Source: Durusdinium trenchii (lineage: Eukaryota > Sar > Dinophyceae > Suessiales > Symbiodiniaceae). Taken from it: DNA of 64,000 nucleotides. Below the pieces are notes generated by a model. The model saw nothing but the letters and a program-made list of their open reading frames with translations, was not told the DNA's origin and did not search any database. A program made the translations under genes and the position numbers. Of the stretch, positions 21,342 through 31,786 are shown piece by piece; the first letter of the stretch is position 1, and every line of letters starts with the position of its first letter. The stretch covers positions 170,200-234,199 of the forward strand of contig CAXAMN010003781.1 in the NCBI GenBank assembly GCA_963970005.1, written 5' to 3'.

Positions 21342-24300
21342 ATGGCCAAGAGTAAGAGCGATGGCGATGCGCCGGGGACCAAAGAAGAGCCTGAGACCTC
21401 CGCAAAGGTGAAAGACGGCGTAGAAGATGAAGCAGAGGAAGAGGAAGAGGAGGAGGAGGAAGAACCAGTGGACGACCCCGAAGTGGACTTTGAGGTGACC
21501 GGGGCGAGCAAGATTGATGGGCCTTGACAGTGCACATGGCGGTTGTCGTGCATAGCATAACACTTAAACCGCCTCAATCGCCCTACTCAGGCGATTGCAG
21601 AGAAAGCTGTAGACTATGCCTTAAAGGTGGCAAAGCGCCAAAGTCCTGGACATCTAAAACTGGATCTTGGTCTGGGAGAGGAGCAGTTGTACCTCCCATG
21701 CGTCTTGGCTTTTGGATCTTCGATTGTTGGGTTGGTTCTGTTATGCTCTCTTGAAATTCATCGCAGATGTTCGCTGCCTCAATTCTCCCCGACAGCCGTG
21801 GATGGTCGGTGTGAAACATCACCAACTCGCTCCCCTGCCATCGTTCGGGTTTTCCAAAACGAGCCGAGCCTCTACATAGGCGGGCTTCAATGAAGGTAGT
21901 AACAGGGAAGCACGGTGCATGAGTGTGGTGTTTTCCCCTTTTCAAAGGCAAAAGGCAGTGCGCGGCTGTGCCAGGCTATCTCATGTCCACATGAAGCTCT
22001 CTGAGACTTAGTCGTTTGGCCTCTCTCCACGCCTGAGGTAATAATGCTTTCAATACAGCGGCCGTGCCAGGCCGGACGCGCGGAATTGAGCTTGCTATCA
22101 GGATCTTGAGTTCTGTTGTTTCTTTTTTTGGGGGGACAGGGATGGCGGTAACTAAAATTCCAGCAGCGATTGAAACCAGCAATGCAGACATTTGACCAAC
22201 CAAGTCTTTACCAACACTGAGAATGAGAAAAGAGTGACTATGTAGAAATGGCATGACCGACTTGCATATATATTTTTTTTGCAACACACCGACGATGATC
22301 CCACCGAAAAAGTCTATAAAGGCGACTGACCATTGAAATGAACTAGTTGCCCCAGTGATCTGAAGGTGATGGAGGGAGAGATGAGATAGATGAGAGAGAT
22401 GAGATGAGATGAGATGAGATGAGACGAGACGAGACGAGAGGAGAGGGAGTCAGTCAGTCAGTCAGTCAGTCAGTCAGTCAGTCAAGCAGTGTCAATGTGT
22501 GAAAAGGCTCAGCCACACTGTGAATCTGAGTTCGAGATGTGTGCGAAAGTGAGGTGCCTCCCTTGTCAGGGCATACCATGACCTTGGCGGATTTGTGAAG
22601 CAGTGATTGCGCACAGTTCTTTGTCCATCTGTGCCTGGAAGTCTCATGCGTGGAGATGGAAGATGTACCACTCAGCACCCTCCAACACCTTCGGCTCTTT
22701 CGACACCCACAGGTGTCTACGACGAGGCGACCAGTCGCCTTTGCGGCTCCAAGCCGGCCGAGCGCGGCGCCGCGCGGCCTGCGCCGCGGCGAGAGGTGCG
22801 AGGTGCTCCGGTGCGGCCGGTGCACGATGCCAAGGCTGGAGCGAAGTCGTGCAGTCTCAAGGGGTGAAAGGATAGACTTTTGGAGTTTGGGGGGTGCCAC
22901 TTTGTCCCTCATCTTTGACCTTGGTCAGGAGCGGCGGAAGGAGATGCGCGAGCAGCGCGAAGAGAAACTAGAGAAGTGGTTCGGTTTGCCCAAGTGCCTG
23001 GGCAAGGCAAAGAGAGAGCGCTGATGCGTTGGCCAGGCTTCACGGGCCAAGAGCATGAATGTTGGTCTGACAGTTTTGCAAATACTTTTGCGCCAGTTAT
23101 GAAGTAGATCGCAGCATTGACTAAGTGAGAAAACAATTGACGGATCCATGCCGAGCTGTTCTTGACAGATCTGCTTCACATTGCTCCGCGCATTGCTCCG
23201 CGCTCCAGACGTCCCACGTGCGTTTGAGGCACAAGATGACCCCTGAGCTCGAGAAGGAGCTCAAGGCTCTGCGCCTGCGGGCGAACTTCGATCCCAAGAG
23301 GCGGGGGGAGGTCTTCGAAGAGGTCGATGAGAAGCTCTCTGGGCCTTAAAGGGCATCAACATCTGAAGAGATCCGTAGATATTCAACACTAGGCAGGTGC
23401 CTTACAGAGACCTGGTCGTCAGACTGGGGGTGTTTACTGCGTGCAGTCCCGAGCGTTGATCAGGGACCCGGAATGCTGTTGAATGCTGTTGAATTGCATG
23501 CCTTGATGGGTAAAGTTGGGATCTGGGTGCCCTTGCGTTGTTCTTGTGATTGCAAGGTCGACATATGGTCTTTAGAAGGCTCCCAGAAGTCTAAAGGCCA
23601 GTGGTGTGGAACCAATCGGACAGACAGGGGAGCTATAGAAAACCAGTCGGCAAGTGCCTGAGGTTCTACAAGGCCAACGACAGCCAGGAGTTGCCGAAGT
23701 ATTTCACCATTGCCACCGAGGTCGGCGGAGGCATGGCGGCGGCCGGGCTTCACAGCAGGACACCTGAGGTGACGGCTCACAGTGGGAGGAGCTTCTTGGA
23801 TACCATCCTCAGGGATCAGAAAGTGCCGCTTGGCGATCCCAAGAGTGAGGCCTTGAAGTGACTCAGGCAAACTGTAGAGTTACATTGGTTTCAAAAGTAG
23901 ATGGCGCAAAGTCTTTTAGAAGAGGGTTCATAGTACAAACCACCTTTTGGGGATTGTGCCACCACCTGCTCTGAAACCATTGTAGCTGGGAGTTGGGGCA
24001 TGCCAGGAGCCAGAAAGCTCATGATCAGCACTTCCAAGATGCGACTGACACATACAGTACCACTTTTCACAACTTGGACCCGCCAAGGCAAGAATGGACA
24101 GGCAAAAAGAACTTTGAGGTCGGCGCTCGACTCTTGCTGTTCAATGAGAGAGCGGTTGTGTCGTTCTAAAATTTCGTAGGTTGCATTTTCGGTTTGCTAC
24201 CCATTGCTGCCCCTTTGGCATCCATATAGACTTAGACACAGGAGAAGGGTAAGGTATTGAGAACAGATAGCAAAGTTTTGAGTGGGTTGAAGGACCCTAA

Positions 24301-24450
24301 CGAATGTCCTGGTTTTGTCCTGCCGCGAGATCTTTTGGCCACTTGCCTCAGGAAATCAAGCCTCCTTGTACAGCGGCCACGGAAAGCGGAAGCATGAAGG
24401 TGCCAGAAGCACCAAGAGAGGAGGTGCATGGAAGCGCCTTGGTGTGGATG
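21342..24450 (+). CDS. FCF2: FCF2-type pre-rRNA processing factor
   Basis: Fcf2 (DNTTIP2 family) acts in the nucleolus in early 18S rRNA processing. Exons read by eye: 21342-21503 (ATG in GCCATGG; acidic tail with 14 Glu/Asp in a row), 21591-21626, 22929-23006, 23236-23300, 23663-23823, about 24095-24120, and a basic last part near 24358-24450. Family signatures in order: KWFGLPK, TPELEKELKALRLR, NFDPKRFYKANDS, LPKYFTIATEVGGG, SFLDTILRDQK, EWTGKKNF, GKRKHEG. Phases agree up to 24120; the frame entering the last exon and the stop are not resolved. Donors are GC at 21504, 23007 and 23301 and GT at 21627 and 24121. The acidic N terminus and basic C terminus fit a nucleolar protein. Confidence 0.88.
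22377..22484. repeat. Compound microsatellite: GAGAT, GAGAC, then GTCA repeats
   Basis: (GATGA)n passes into (GAGAC)n and then into about nine GTCA/CAGT units. It lies within the 1.3-kb intron of the FCF2 gene. Confidence 0.95.
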
Positions 24451-27143
24451 GGGCTAGCGCCTTGTCAGTCAGGTTTTTGGATGTCCATCTATGGCCCGAG
24501 CGGGCTCCGCAAATGTGACTGGATTCGGGCAGTGAAGACATGACACATTTCATCACATTTCAGCGGAACGCTGTGGGGAGGCAAATTCAATGGGAGGGGT
24601 GGACAGGATAAAGAGAGAGGTTCCAATCAAGTTTCTGTTGTGATCGAACTTTCTTCGACCAAATTACCCCCAGGTTGAAGTGCAATATCATCTGAACTGA
24701 ACCGCAACAGACTGGGCCTCAATTGAATTGTGCAGGCATTCGTCCCATTCAACTCCAACAAGCCAAAAGTGAAGTAATGCTCCGTTGGAGTCTGGCATTC
24801 GTTTAGTCAAAATGCTGTGGCCATGGTGTTTCACTCTGGTCCGAGTGACTTTCCACGCGTCGAGTGACTTTTGCACTTCTCTTTGCGTGCCCATGCGGCC
24901 GGGTGACTTTCTGCGACCTGGGGTGACCTTATCCCTCGCAATTGTGCACTTGGGTGTTGAGCTTTCAGCAAAATTCTAGGAATTCGGAGGGGTGGGTTGG
25001 TTCAAATTGAGACAAACCTGCTCCAGAGTGCTATGCAGAGCAGGCGCACAACGCTCCTAGCCAGTTGCGCCCTTCAAGAGGAACGCATCGGTCAGAATGT
25101 ACTGTAAACATCAGACATATTTGAGGGGAAGGCTGCGGCTTTCAAGTCTCATGTTCCAGATTTTCGCGGGTTGCGGCCAAAAGTCACTTAGGAAGAAGAA
25201 AAGATGATCAGGATGATGTCGGGCCAATGGAGCGATGCAACAAGTGAGACTTTGCGGTGCCCACATTACAGCCAAAAAGAGACAGGGCGATACGGTCCAT
25301 GGAACCACCATGGGTTGCAAGTTATCTCCTAAGAAGTTCCCTCTGACCGGGTTAATTATATACTATTTACTTATTTTTTTAGATCCTCATTGCATTGTCA
25401 AAAGGTCACCCCCACAAACAATGGTATATAGTTCGCCTTGAGTGTCATTTTGGTCTGTTGGGGTGGCTAAGATGTATGATGAGTGACCAAGTAGGATTGA
25501 ACGAACGCATTGCCAGTGTGTTTCCTCATCATTGCTCTAAACCTCGGTGATTTGCCCAAGCAGAATCGCGCCTCGCTCCAGTTGGCTTGCCCAGTTGTGC
25601 TGTCGCGCTGCAGCGTCATTTCAGGGGGACCGAGGGATAGCTGGGGGCGCCATGGCTGAGGATGGCCAAGGCTGGGAAGCCAGAAGCAAAGAAGAACTTG
25701 ATCCAACGAGCAACCACCAGATGCATTCCAAGACCGAAGCGATGACCATGATAACCTGCATCATTCGACCCATTGCCACAGCACAAACGCTCATCCGCTC
25801 AAAGAATCGAGCTTCTGATCGTTTCGCACATCCGCGCTCATCAAGTAATTAGGTATCGTAAAGAGTCAGAGACACGACCTTCACAGACTGCCTGGCCTGT
25901 ATGGCTCACATGGGCTCGGAGACCCCCACAGCACACCCGTGGCAGATGAACTTGGCCCAGATGGTGTGCACAGTTGTCAGGTGCCTTTCCCTCTCAATAC
26001 GATGAGTCCGGCATGCCGGAGTGCCTAGTGGATTGAGTTGTCACAAACGCTTGCTTTGCAGATATGAGCTAAAGTTCTGGAGTCCAGCTTTGTAAAAACT
26101 GACGACCAAAGCAATAGAAAGACGTCCATTCGACAATCAAGAGTCAGCCCAACCAACTAGACCCAGGAAGAGGTTTTACTGCAATCTGCTTGGATGGTAG
26201 TTGCACCAGCAAAAATCAAACATCTAATAGTGCGAAAGCGCATGCTCGCAAGCCTGCCAGTGGCTCCTGGAAGATCGGATTATTTGTGTTTGAACCGCAC
26301 AATGGTAGGTTCCGTAGATGAAGCATGACAGATGATTTATACAATACTTTTGAATCTATGAGTCTATGAGAGCAGCCGCCCAGGACCTCTTTCGATCGAG
26401 TAGAGGCAGAGCTGCGTGGTGAGCAGCTCAAGCTGATCTGTGTAGCTTGGCATCAAACACGAACCCGAAAATGCTGGAAGAATGGAGTTTTCAGTGCTTT
26501 AGACATTTTTAGACTGACATTTGCCTTTAAACAGACTATCAAGGTGCTCAGGTTTGATGACGTTTGATGCACTGGAATTGAAACGGACTTACTGGATCGG
26601 CCTTGTGACGATGTGTGACCATCCATGACTGCTGACCGCGAGCCTCGCGAGCCGGAACTCCCGGACTGAGGATTTGTCCATTGGTTCGCGGGTAGAAGTT
26701 GTCACTTGGCAGGATTGAGACCTGACCTGAACACATGTGGGTGTAGGGTTGGGCCATGGTATCGTTGCTGAAGGACATTGTCGTCAGTCTTGCAAAACCA
26801 CAGTCGCCAGGTTTGCAATGTTGGCCACGACGTTGCCTACGCAAAGGGCCAAGTATCTAGACAGACTGATATTGTTCCTCAGCTGCATGTGAAGAAGGAC
26901 CTCGAATGACCACAAGAATTCAAGAACCAGGAGAGGTCTGAATGTTTGAACCTGACGAATCTTGGGAAACAGCAAGGCCTTGCGAGGAGGTTGTTGGACG
27001 ACAGAGGAAGCAAACTCAAATTTGTGGGCATTTCGCTCAGGAATATGGACGTCTCCAATTCTTTTTGGTGCCTTGACTCGCTCGACTTTCATTGGGTTGG
27101 CCTTAGCACCTCAAAAGGGATGAGCCAGTCTAAGTTCATGGGC
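24451..27143. other. Stretch without recognised gene
   Basis: Only short frames. GTGACTTTC-like units recur four times at about 24845-24925. A frame at 25547-25852 and one at 26946-27146 show no domain. No RNA gene or clear repeat was recognised. Confidence 0.4.
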
Positions 27144-27752
27144 TGAGGACGACAAGCTCATGTTCGATCCCTTGTCGTTCAACGACTTCCCTGCCATTAT
27201 GGCCAGCCCAACCAAAGAGGCCAGCCGCCGGCCTCACTTTGCCTCATTGAGCGGTGTAGCATCAGCGGTTTATCCACGAGCCGTTGCCAGGTGCTGGTGC
27301 GGGTCGAGGTGGCTCCTCCCATCCCGGAGTGAGCCTCACTGCGTGAGGCTCGGCTGGTGCTCTTTAGTGTTGCCGTGTGATGCCGATCGAAACTGCTGAC
27401 ACCATCTAGGGATCCGGTCACGCTGAACAAAATTGTTGCAGGTGTGCGACACAATGCGACACATTGTCGGTGGATAGAGGGGTCAGCTGATTACTACAGG
27501 GAGACCATGTTCAAATCAGATTTGTCATGATTTATCATGTATGATCAAGGCATCAGAGAGCGCCCACTCCGATGTGATAATGGGCCTTGCTCGAATGAGC
27601 CGGGCGGTAATTCGAAGCCTCATGAGTGCAACAGCTAAGCAGTGCAGCTAGTCAGCTAGCCTTCTGGATGCTGGGCAGCTGATCAATTCTTTGATCCTCG
27701 GCTTGAGGACATCGCTCAGGCCAAGCCCCCAGAGAGCTCCAGGAAGAAGTAG
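27144..27752 (+). CDS. Candidate 3' exons of an unknown protein
   Basis: An exon-like part from about 27148 reads EDDKLMFDPLSFNDFPAIM, followed by SPTKE. A second part near 27669-27752 reads DQFFDPRLEDIAQAKPPESS and ends in TAG. Both are acidic/Pro-rich and in a plausible order on the + strand. Joining them is inference; the family is not recognised. Confidence 0.35.
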
Positions 27753-29260
27753 CTCTCGCTTTGAGTAGCGATGATGTGCGTGGGAAAGAGCTGAATGCTG
27801 TTGTCATTCGAGCACGGCAAAGGGTTCCCCGATCACGTGTTGATCTTGATCATTGTTCATCAACTTGGCTCAGTGCTAACTGCGTTTCGCATCAGATTTG
27901 GCTCAGTGCGATGATGCTGATCTTGGGAGTCCTCCTTGTCGCACGTGCTTACGCCTCCCATGGTGTCACTGACCATCCTCTGAGGATCAAAGAGGAGCAC
28001 CGGTCTTTTGATATCGTTTTATTTGCTCCTTCACCTCGTAGATATTTTGAGGATAATCTAGTTTACGATGTTTATATATAAGTTTGTGTATGGGGGAGAG
28101 AGAGGGGTCCAAAAAACGTTTCCGGATCAACACATTTTTGGGATCAAACAAATCCGCTTCAACAAACAATTAAAGAAAAAATAATGAAAGAAAGAGGAAG
28201 GAAGGAAGACATGTGCTTTTCTTGTAGCTGGTGCTTCCGTGATCTTGACAATAACCATCATTCTGTGTGAGATGCTAAACGCATTGCATCTCACTGCTGT
28301 CCGGTTTCGCACGGAACTATTATGTTTTTTTTCCTATTCTTTGCTTGCGTGCTGTGAAAGCGCCACAAAGGTGGACACACTGCAACAAGCCTAGGCACTT
28401 CGCCAACGAACCCTAAACATAGCGGCAACAAATTCCAAACACAGTCACATCCCAGACTGAGACAACTCAATAGCAAACTATGTCAGAGCGAAGAAGCAAG
28501 AAATTCCCTTGTGTTCCACAGGGATTTGTTCACTGTGTTCGGTGTGTGCCACATCTGCTTACGGTAACTATATACCGTATGCAATAAGGGGACAAGCATC
28601 CTCCACCCCTCTCCCACCTCCCGCACCTTTGCGAAGGTAACGCCATCTAAGTCCCTTAGAATTCTTCCATTTCTTTACTCTGCCTATTTGTCTGTTCTGC
28701 TACACGACTATTTGGCATTCTTTGGGGGGAGGAGCTGCCCAATCCCCCCTCCAGCTTTTTTTTAACTGCCAAAGCAGCCCGCCCCCACCTCCCCTCACTG
28801 TACCTTGCCAAAAAAACTAAGTTATACTGTATATCTGTATATCTAAATGTTTGTTGATCTGTCCTTCGCTTCTTAGCTTCGATGTTTGCTTTGCTACTGA
28901 AGTTCTACAGACACCGGTCTCATTTCATTTCTTCAAGGGTAAGGACTGCCTATCACGGAAGTTCAGCAGACACATCCAAAAGAGAGTGAATTCTTGGTTG
29001 AATTGTTGTTTGGCTGTCAAGCTGTCAAGCACCCCTCGTCTCACCCTCCGCACCTTAGCGAAGGTAGAGTCATCCAAGTCGCCTTGAACTCTTCAGAAGC
29101 AAGGATTATTTAGAAAAAACTAAACTTAAAATAGTTTAAATGCAGACGATCAAAAAGTTAAGCCAAATTCAGCCAACCAAAACCATATTTATTCCTTGTT
29201 TGATAGTGCAAGCATGTAATATGATTCTGTAAATCTGACTTTCCTTTTCGTGCTCAAGGC
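27753..29260. other. Non-coding, with an imperfect 50-bp direct repeat before the DIRS-like element
   Basis: No gene is recognised. Two imperfect copies of CGCACCTTTGCGAAGGTA / CGCACCTTAGCGAAGGTA, each followed by an ATC(T/C)AAGTC(C/G) block and a GAA(T/C)TCTTC block, start at about 28622 and 29050. The core CCTTWGCGAAGG can pair with itself. They may belong to the 5' terminal region of the element that follows. Confidence 0.55.
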
Positions 29261-29554
29261 ATGTTTGACCGGGTCGCGAGGTTCGCCGAGGTACTTTCTA
29301 CCTTCTCTGACCTCTCTCTCCGCTTTTCGTGTCCTATCCACTGCAGCCCTTCCTGCCTGCCCTGGCTCCTGGCTGGGATCTTGCTCGGCACCCTTTTGGC
29401 ACTCCTTGGACTTGGATTTCTTGCCTTCTCCTTGGCCAATCTCTTTCGTGTCGCCCCTTTGCATCCTGCTGGAGGTGGACCGGAGGTGTCGGAGGTGCTG
29501 GCCCGGCCACTACACCTGGTCAGACGAGCTCGCCTTGCCCAGTACCGTGAATGA
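29261..29554 (+). CDS. Small transmembrane ORF at the 5' end of the DIRS-like element
   Basis: The 97-residue frame starts at ATG 29261. A cysteine-rich segment (CPIHCSPSC, about residues 25-33) is followed by a long hydrophobic stretch (WLLAGILLGTLLALLGLG, from about residue 36) and a charged tail. Its stop overlaps the next start as ATGA (29551-29554), which suggests coupled translation. The role is unknown; a membrane-anchored accessory protein of the element is inference. Confidence 0.6.
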   Translation: MFDRVARFAEVLSTFSDLSLRFSCPIHCSPSCLPWLLAGILLGTLLALLGLGFLAFSLANLFRVAPLHPAGGGPEVSEVLARPLHLVRRARLAQYRE

Positions 29555-30147
29555 GCAGGCCTGTCTCCCGAGCAGACATTGAGGACCTGGTGCAAGCAGT
29601 GAATAGGTTGGCTTTGGCCTTCGAAAGAGGGGCAGCTGCTACTTCTTCCTCGGCTACAAGTGTTTCGGTACCTATCATCACCCAGGCCGGGTGGGAGTTG
29701 GTTGAGCCTGCTGTTGAAGTCCCTTGGGCAGTTCCGAAGAGCATCACCGGAGTGGAAGAGGGAGTTCCTCCCATTCCTCCTACTCTCTTGGCTGCCGCAT
29801 CCAGCAAGATCTCATCGGTGGTTGGTCAGCCCAGTGAGCGAGTTCAGAGGGCGTGGAAAGCTGGATTTGCAGCGTGGGTAGCAGTCTCGACACACACTGA
29901 GTATCAGGTGGCGGACCCACTCCCTTCGTTGTCGGACACGATCTGGGTGGTTCTCAGGGCGCCAACTCTGAATAGCCCCGTGAGAGTTCGCCGTGTGTCG
30001 GAGCTTAGGAGTCTTCTGGCTTCTCTTCCTGACGCTCGTGAAGGCCCAGTGTATCAAGGATTCCCTTCGCTTACAGAAGTGCAAGTGTTTTGCGCTGCAG
30101 CTGGCATTGATTCACCTCCTGTGTTTCAATGCAAAGCTCACAAGTGA
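29551..30147 (+). CDS. DIRS-like element ORF1
   Basis: The 198-residue frame starts at the ATG that overlaps the previous stop. Its middle reads VQRAWKAGFAAWVAVS and IWVVLRAPTL, followed by FPSLTEVQVFCAAAG. I know this pattern only from other dinoflagellate elements of this type; no enzymatic domain is visible. It overlaps the next frame by 19 bases if that frame starts at 30129. Confidence 0.65.
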   Translation: MSRPVSRADIEDLVQAVNRLALAFERGAAATSSSATSVSVPIITQAGWELVEPAVEVPWAVPKSITGVEEGVPPIPPTLLAAASSKISSVVGQPSERVQRAWKAGFAAWVAVSTHTEYQVADPLPSLSDTIWVVLRAPTLNSPVRVRRVSELRSLLASLPDAREGPVYQGFPSLTEVQVFCAAAGIDSPPVFQCKAHK

Positions 30148-31769
30148 GGATGGCTACAGGTGAGGCTGACTTCTCGCTCCTGGTCGTCAGCCTGGACTTT
30201 TTGCCTACAGGAGCACCTGTGGAAGCCTATGGAGTTCCCATACTGGGGCGTGCTGAAGGTCTTCTCCTTTGTCTGCCTCATGGCCTGCTTGATGACGCTA
30301 TGGTCCTTGAAGGCGAATACCCAGCTGGCTTCCCAACATGGTTGGGTTTTGGGACAATGTTTGAGGTACCCTTTGTGGAGGAGGCTGATGATGGCAGCAC
30401 TATCCCCCTGGGCCTCAGTGGTCCGGTGACAGTCGTTGATGTTGGGAATGAAATCCTGGAACATTGCAGGGAGTATGACCCCGTTACTGACTCAGACGCA
30501 GTGATCCACCCTTTTCACGAGACTGCTGTTCAAGCGGTTCCTCAGCTGTCTTCGCTCCTTCCGGCAGTGCAGACATGGATTGCGGACAAGTATGAGGGAG
30601 GCGCCCCTTTTCATTCGGCTCAAGAAGACCCGGATGTCAAAGCGCCGCCTGCAGTGAAGGGCGGACCGAAGAAGGCTACCGCTGCAAAGAGGATCACAAA
30701 TGCAACCATCATGGAGCAGCTCAACCTCATTGCGAGTCAAGTTCAGGTTCTCTCAGTTCGTCAGGATGCTCTCGAGAAAGCTGGACGTGCATCTCCCTCT
30801 GCAAAAGATGTAGCAGGACAGCCAACTGGCAGAGCCGTCAAGTTTCCGGCCTTGTCCGAAGGCCTGCCTTCAGGGGGTGGACCTCCTTTGTCCGTGCCCA
30901 AAGTCCTTCAGGTCGTGGGGCCGCCTCCAAAGACCCAGATGCACCGGACGCCTCCAGTCCTTGCTCCTGCTCGACCAGAAGAACCGGATGCTCTCATGTT
31001 GGGTGCAACGGACCAAGCTCAGGATTCTGGCCAGATTGTCACGGCCCTCAGCCAGCAGTCGACGGCTATTACAGCTTTGGTGGCCCATCTGACACAGCAA
31101 GATCCCCTCGCAGAGTTGTCATCAAGCTCTACGACTACATCTTCAATGAAGTGATGAGAAGAGAGAAGCTGCAGTCAGAGCTGGCCAGTCGTACAGGGAA
31201 TTTCTTTCTCCTCCTCATGCAGCAAGTTCACAAAAAGTTACGGCCTGGACGGCCGCTTCCAAAGACAGAGGAGGAGTTGGAGTCGGTCTCGCTCTTAGAA
31301 TATTTGGAGAAGTCCGGAGGATATCGCAATCAGAGGAGCTTGGGCCTGGTTCAATGGATTGTGGCTCATGGATGCGGCCGCTCGAAACGACATGGCTGGG
31401 TGTCGCGACCACTTGGCTCTGCTAGCAATGGCTGTCGAACAGGCAAACTTCGACAATGGCGACTGGTCCGTCGCCTACCTGATCAGTCTACTCGAGGAGC
31501 CTCCGGTCACCATGTTTCAAGAGAGAACAATGGCTATCACTTCTACGAGCCGGCCTTTCTCGCCCCTCATTCCTCCTGCCTGGACGGCGACGACTCTGGG
31601 GTATCTCAAAGATTTGGAGGTGCTCTCGAACAAGAAGCCAGATTCCAAGAAACCGGCTACTCCAAAGACTCAGACCGAGACCGAGTCAGGGAGTCCACCA
31701 TCTCCAAAGAGGAAGCCCAGATTCCCTCGACGGCCAAAGGCCCCTCAGGAAGGGGGGCAGCAGCAGTGA
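30129..31769 (+). pseudogene. Gag-like protein of the DIRS-like element, frame-disrupted
   Basis: A possible start is ATG 30129 or 30150. The N-terminal part runs to TGA 31152-31154 and includes a coiled-coil-like stretch (MEQLNLIASQVQVLSVRQ, from about 30711). The protein-like reading then continues in another frame for 31154-31350 (REKLQSELASRTGNFFLLLM) and returns to the first frame at about 31359 (DAAARNDMAGCRDHLALLAM), ending in TGA at 31767-31769 after a Lys/Arg/Pro-rich tail. Two opposite one-base shifts about 200 bases apart explain this. At the first stop the sequence is TGATG, so re-initiation is an alternative to decay. Confidence 0.65.
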
Positions 31770-31786
31770 CCTATGGTGAACCTTGC

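Noticed and set aside
21976-22287. Minus-strand frame of 103 codons with a hydrophobic stretch
   Set aside because: It lies within an FCF2 intron, has no domain and no exon signals; kept out as a probable chance frame.
23460-23870. Minus-strand frame of 136 codons
   Set aside because: It is the antisense of the conserved FCF2 exon.
31151-31786. 5' part of the 1176-codon frame as true pol N terminus
   Set aside because: From about 31359 to 31769 the overlapping frame gives a much more protein-like gag end; this part of the long frame is an overlap artefact.
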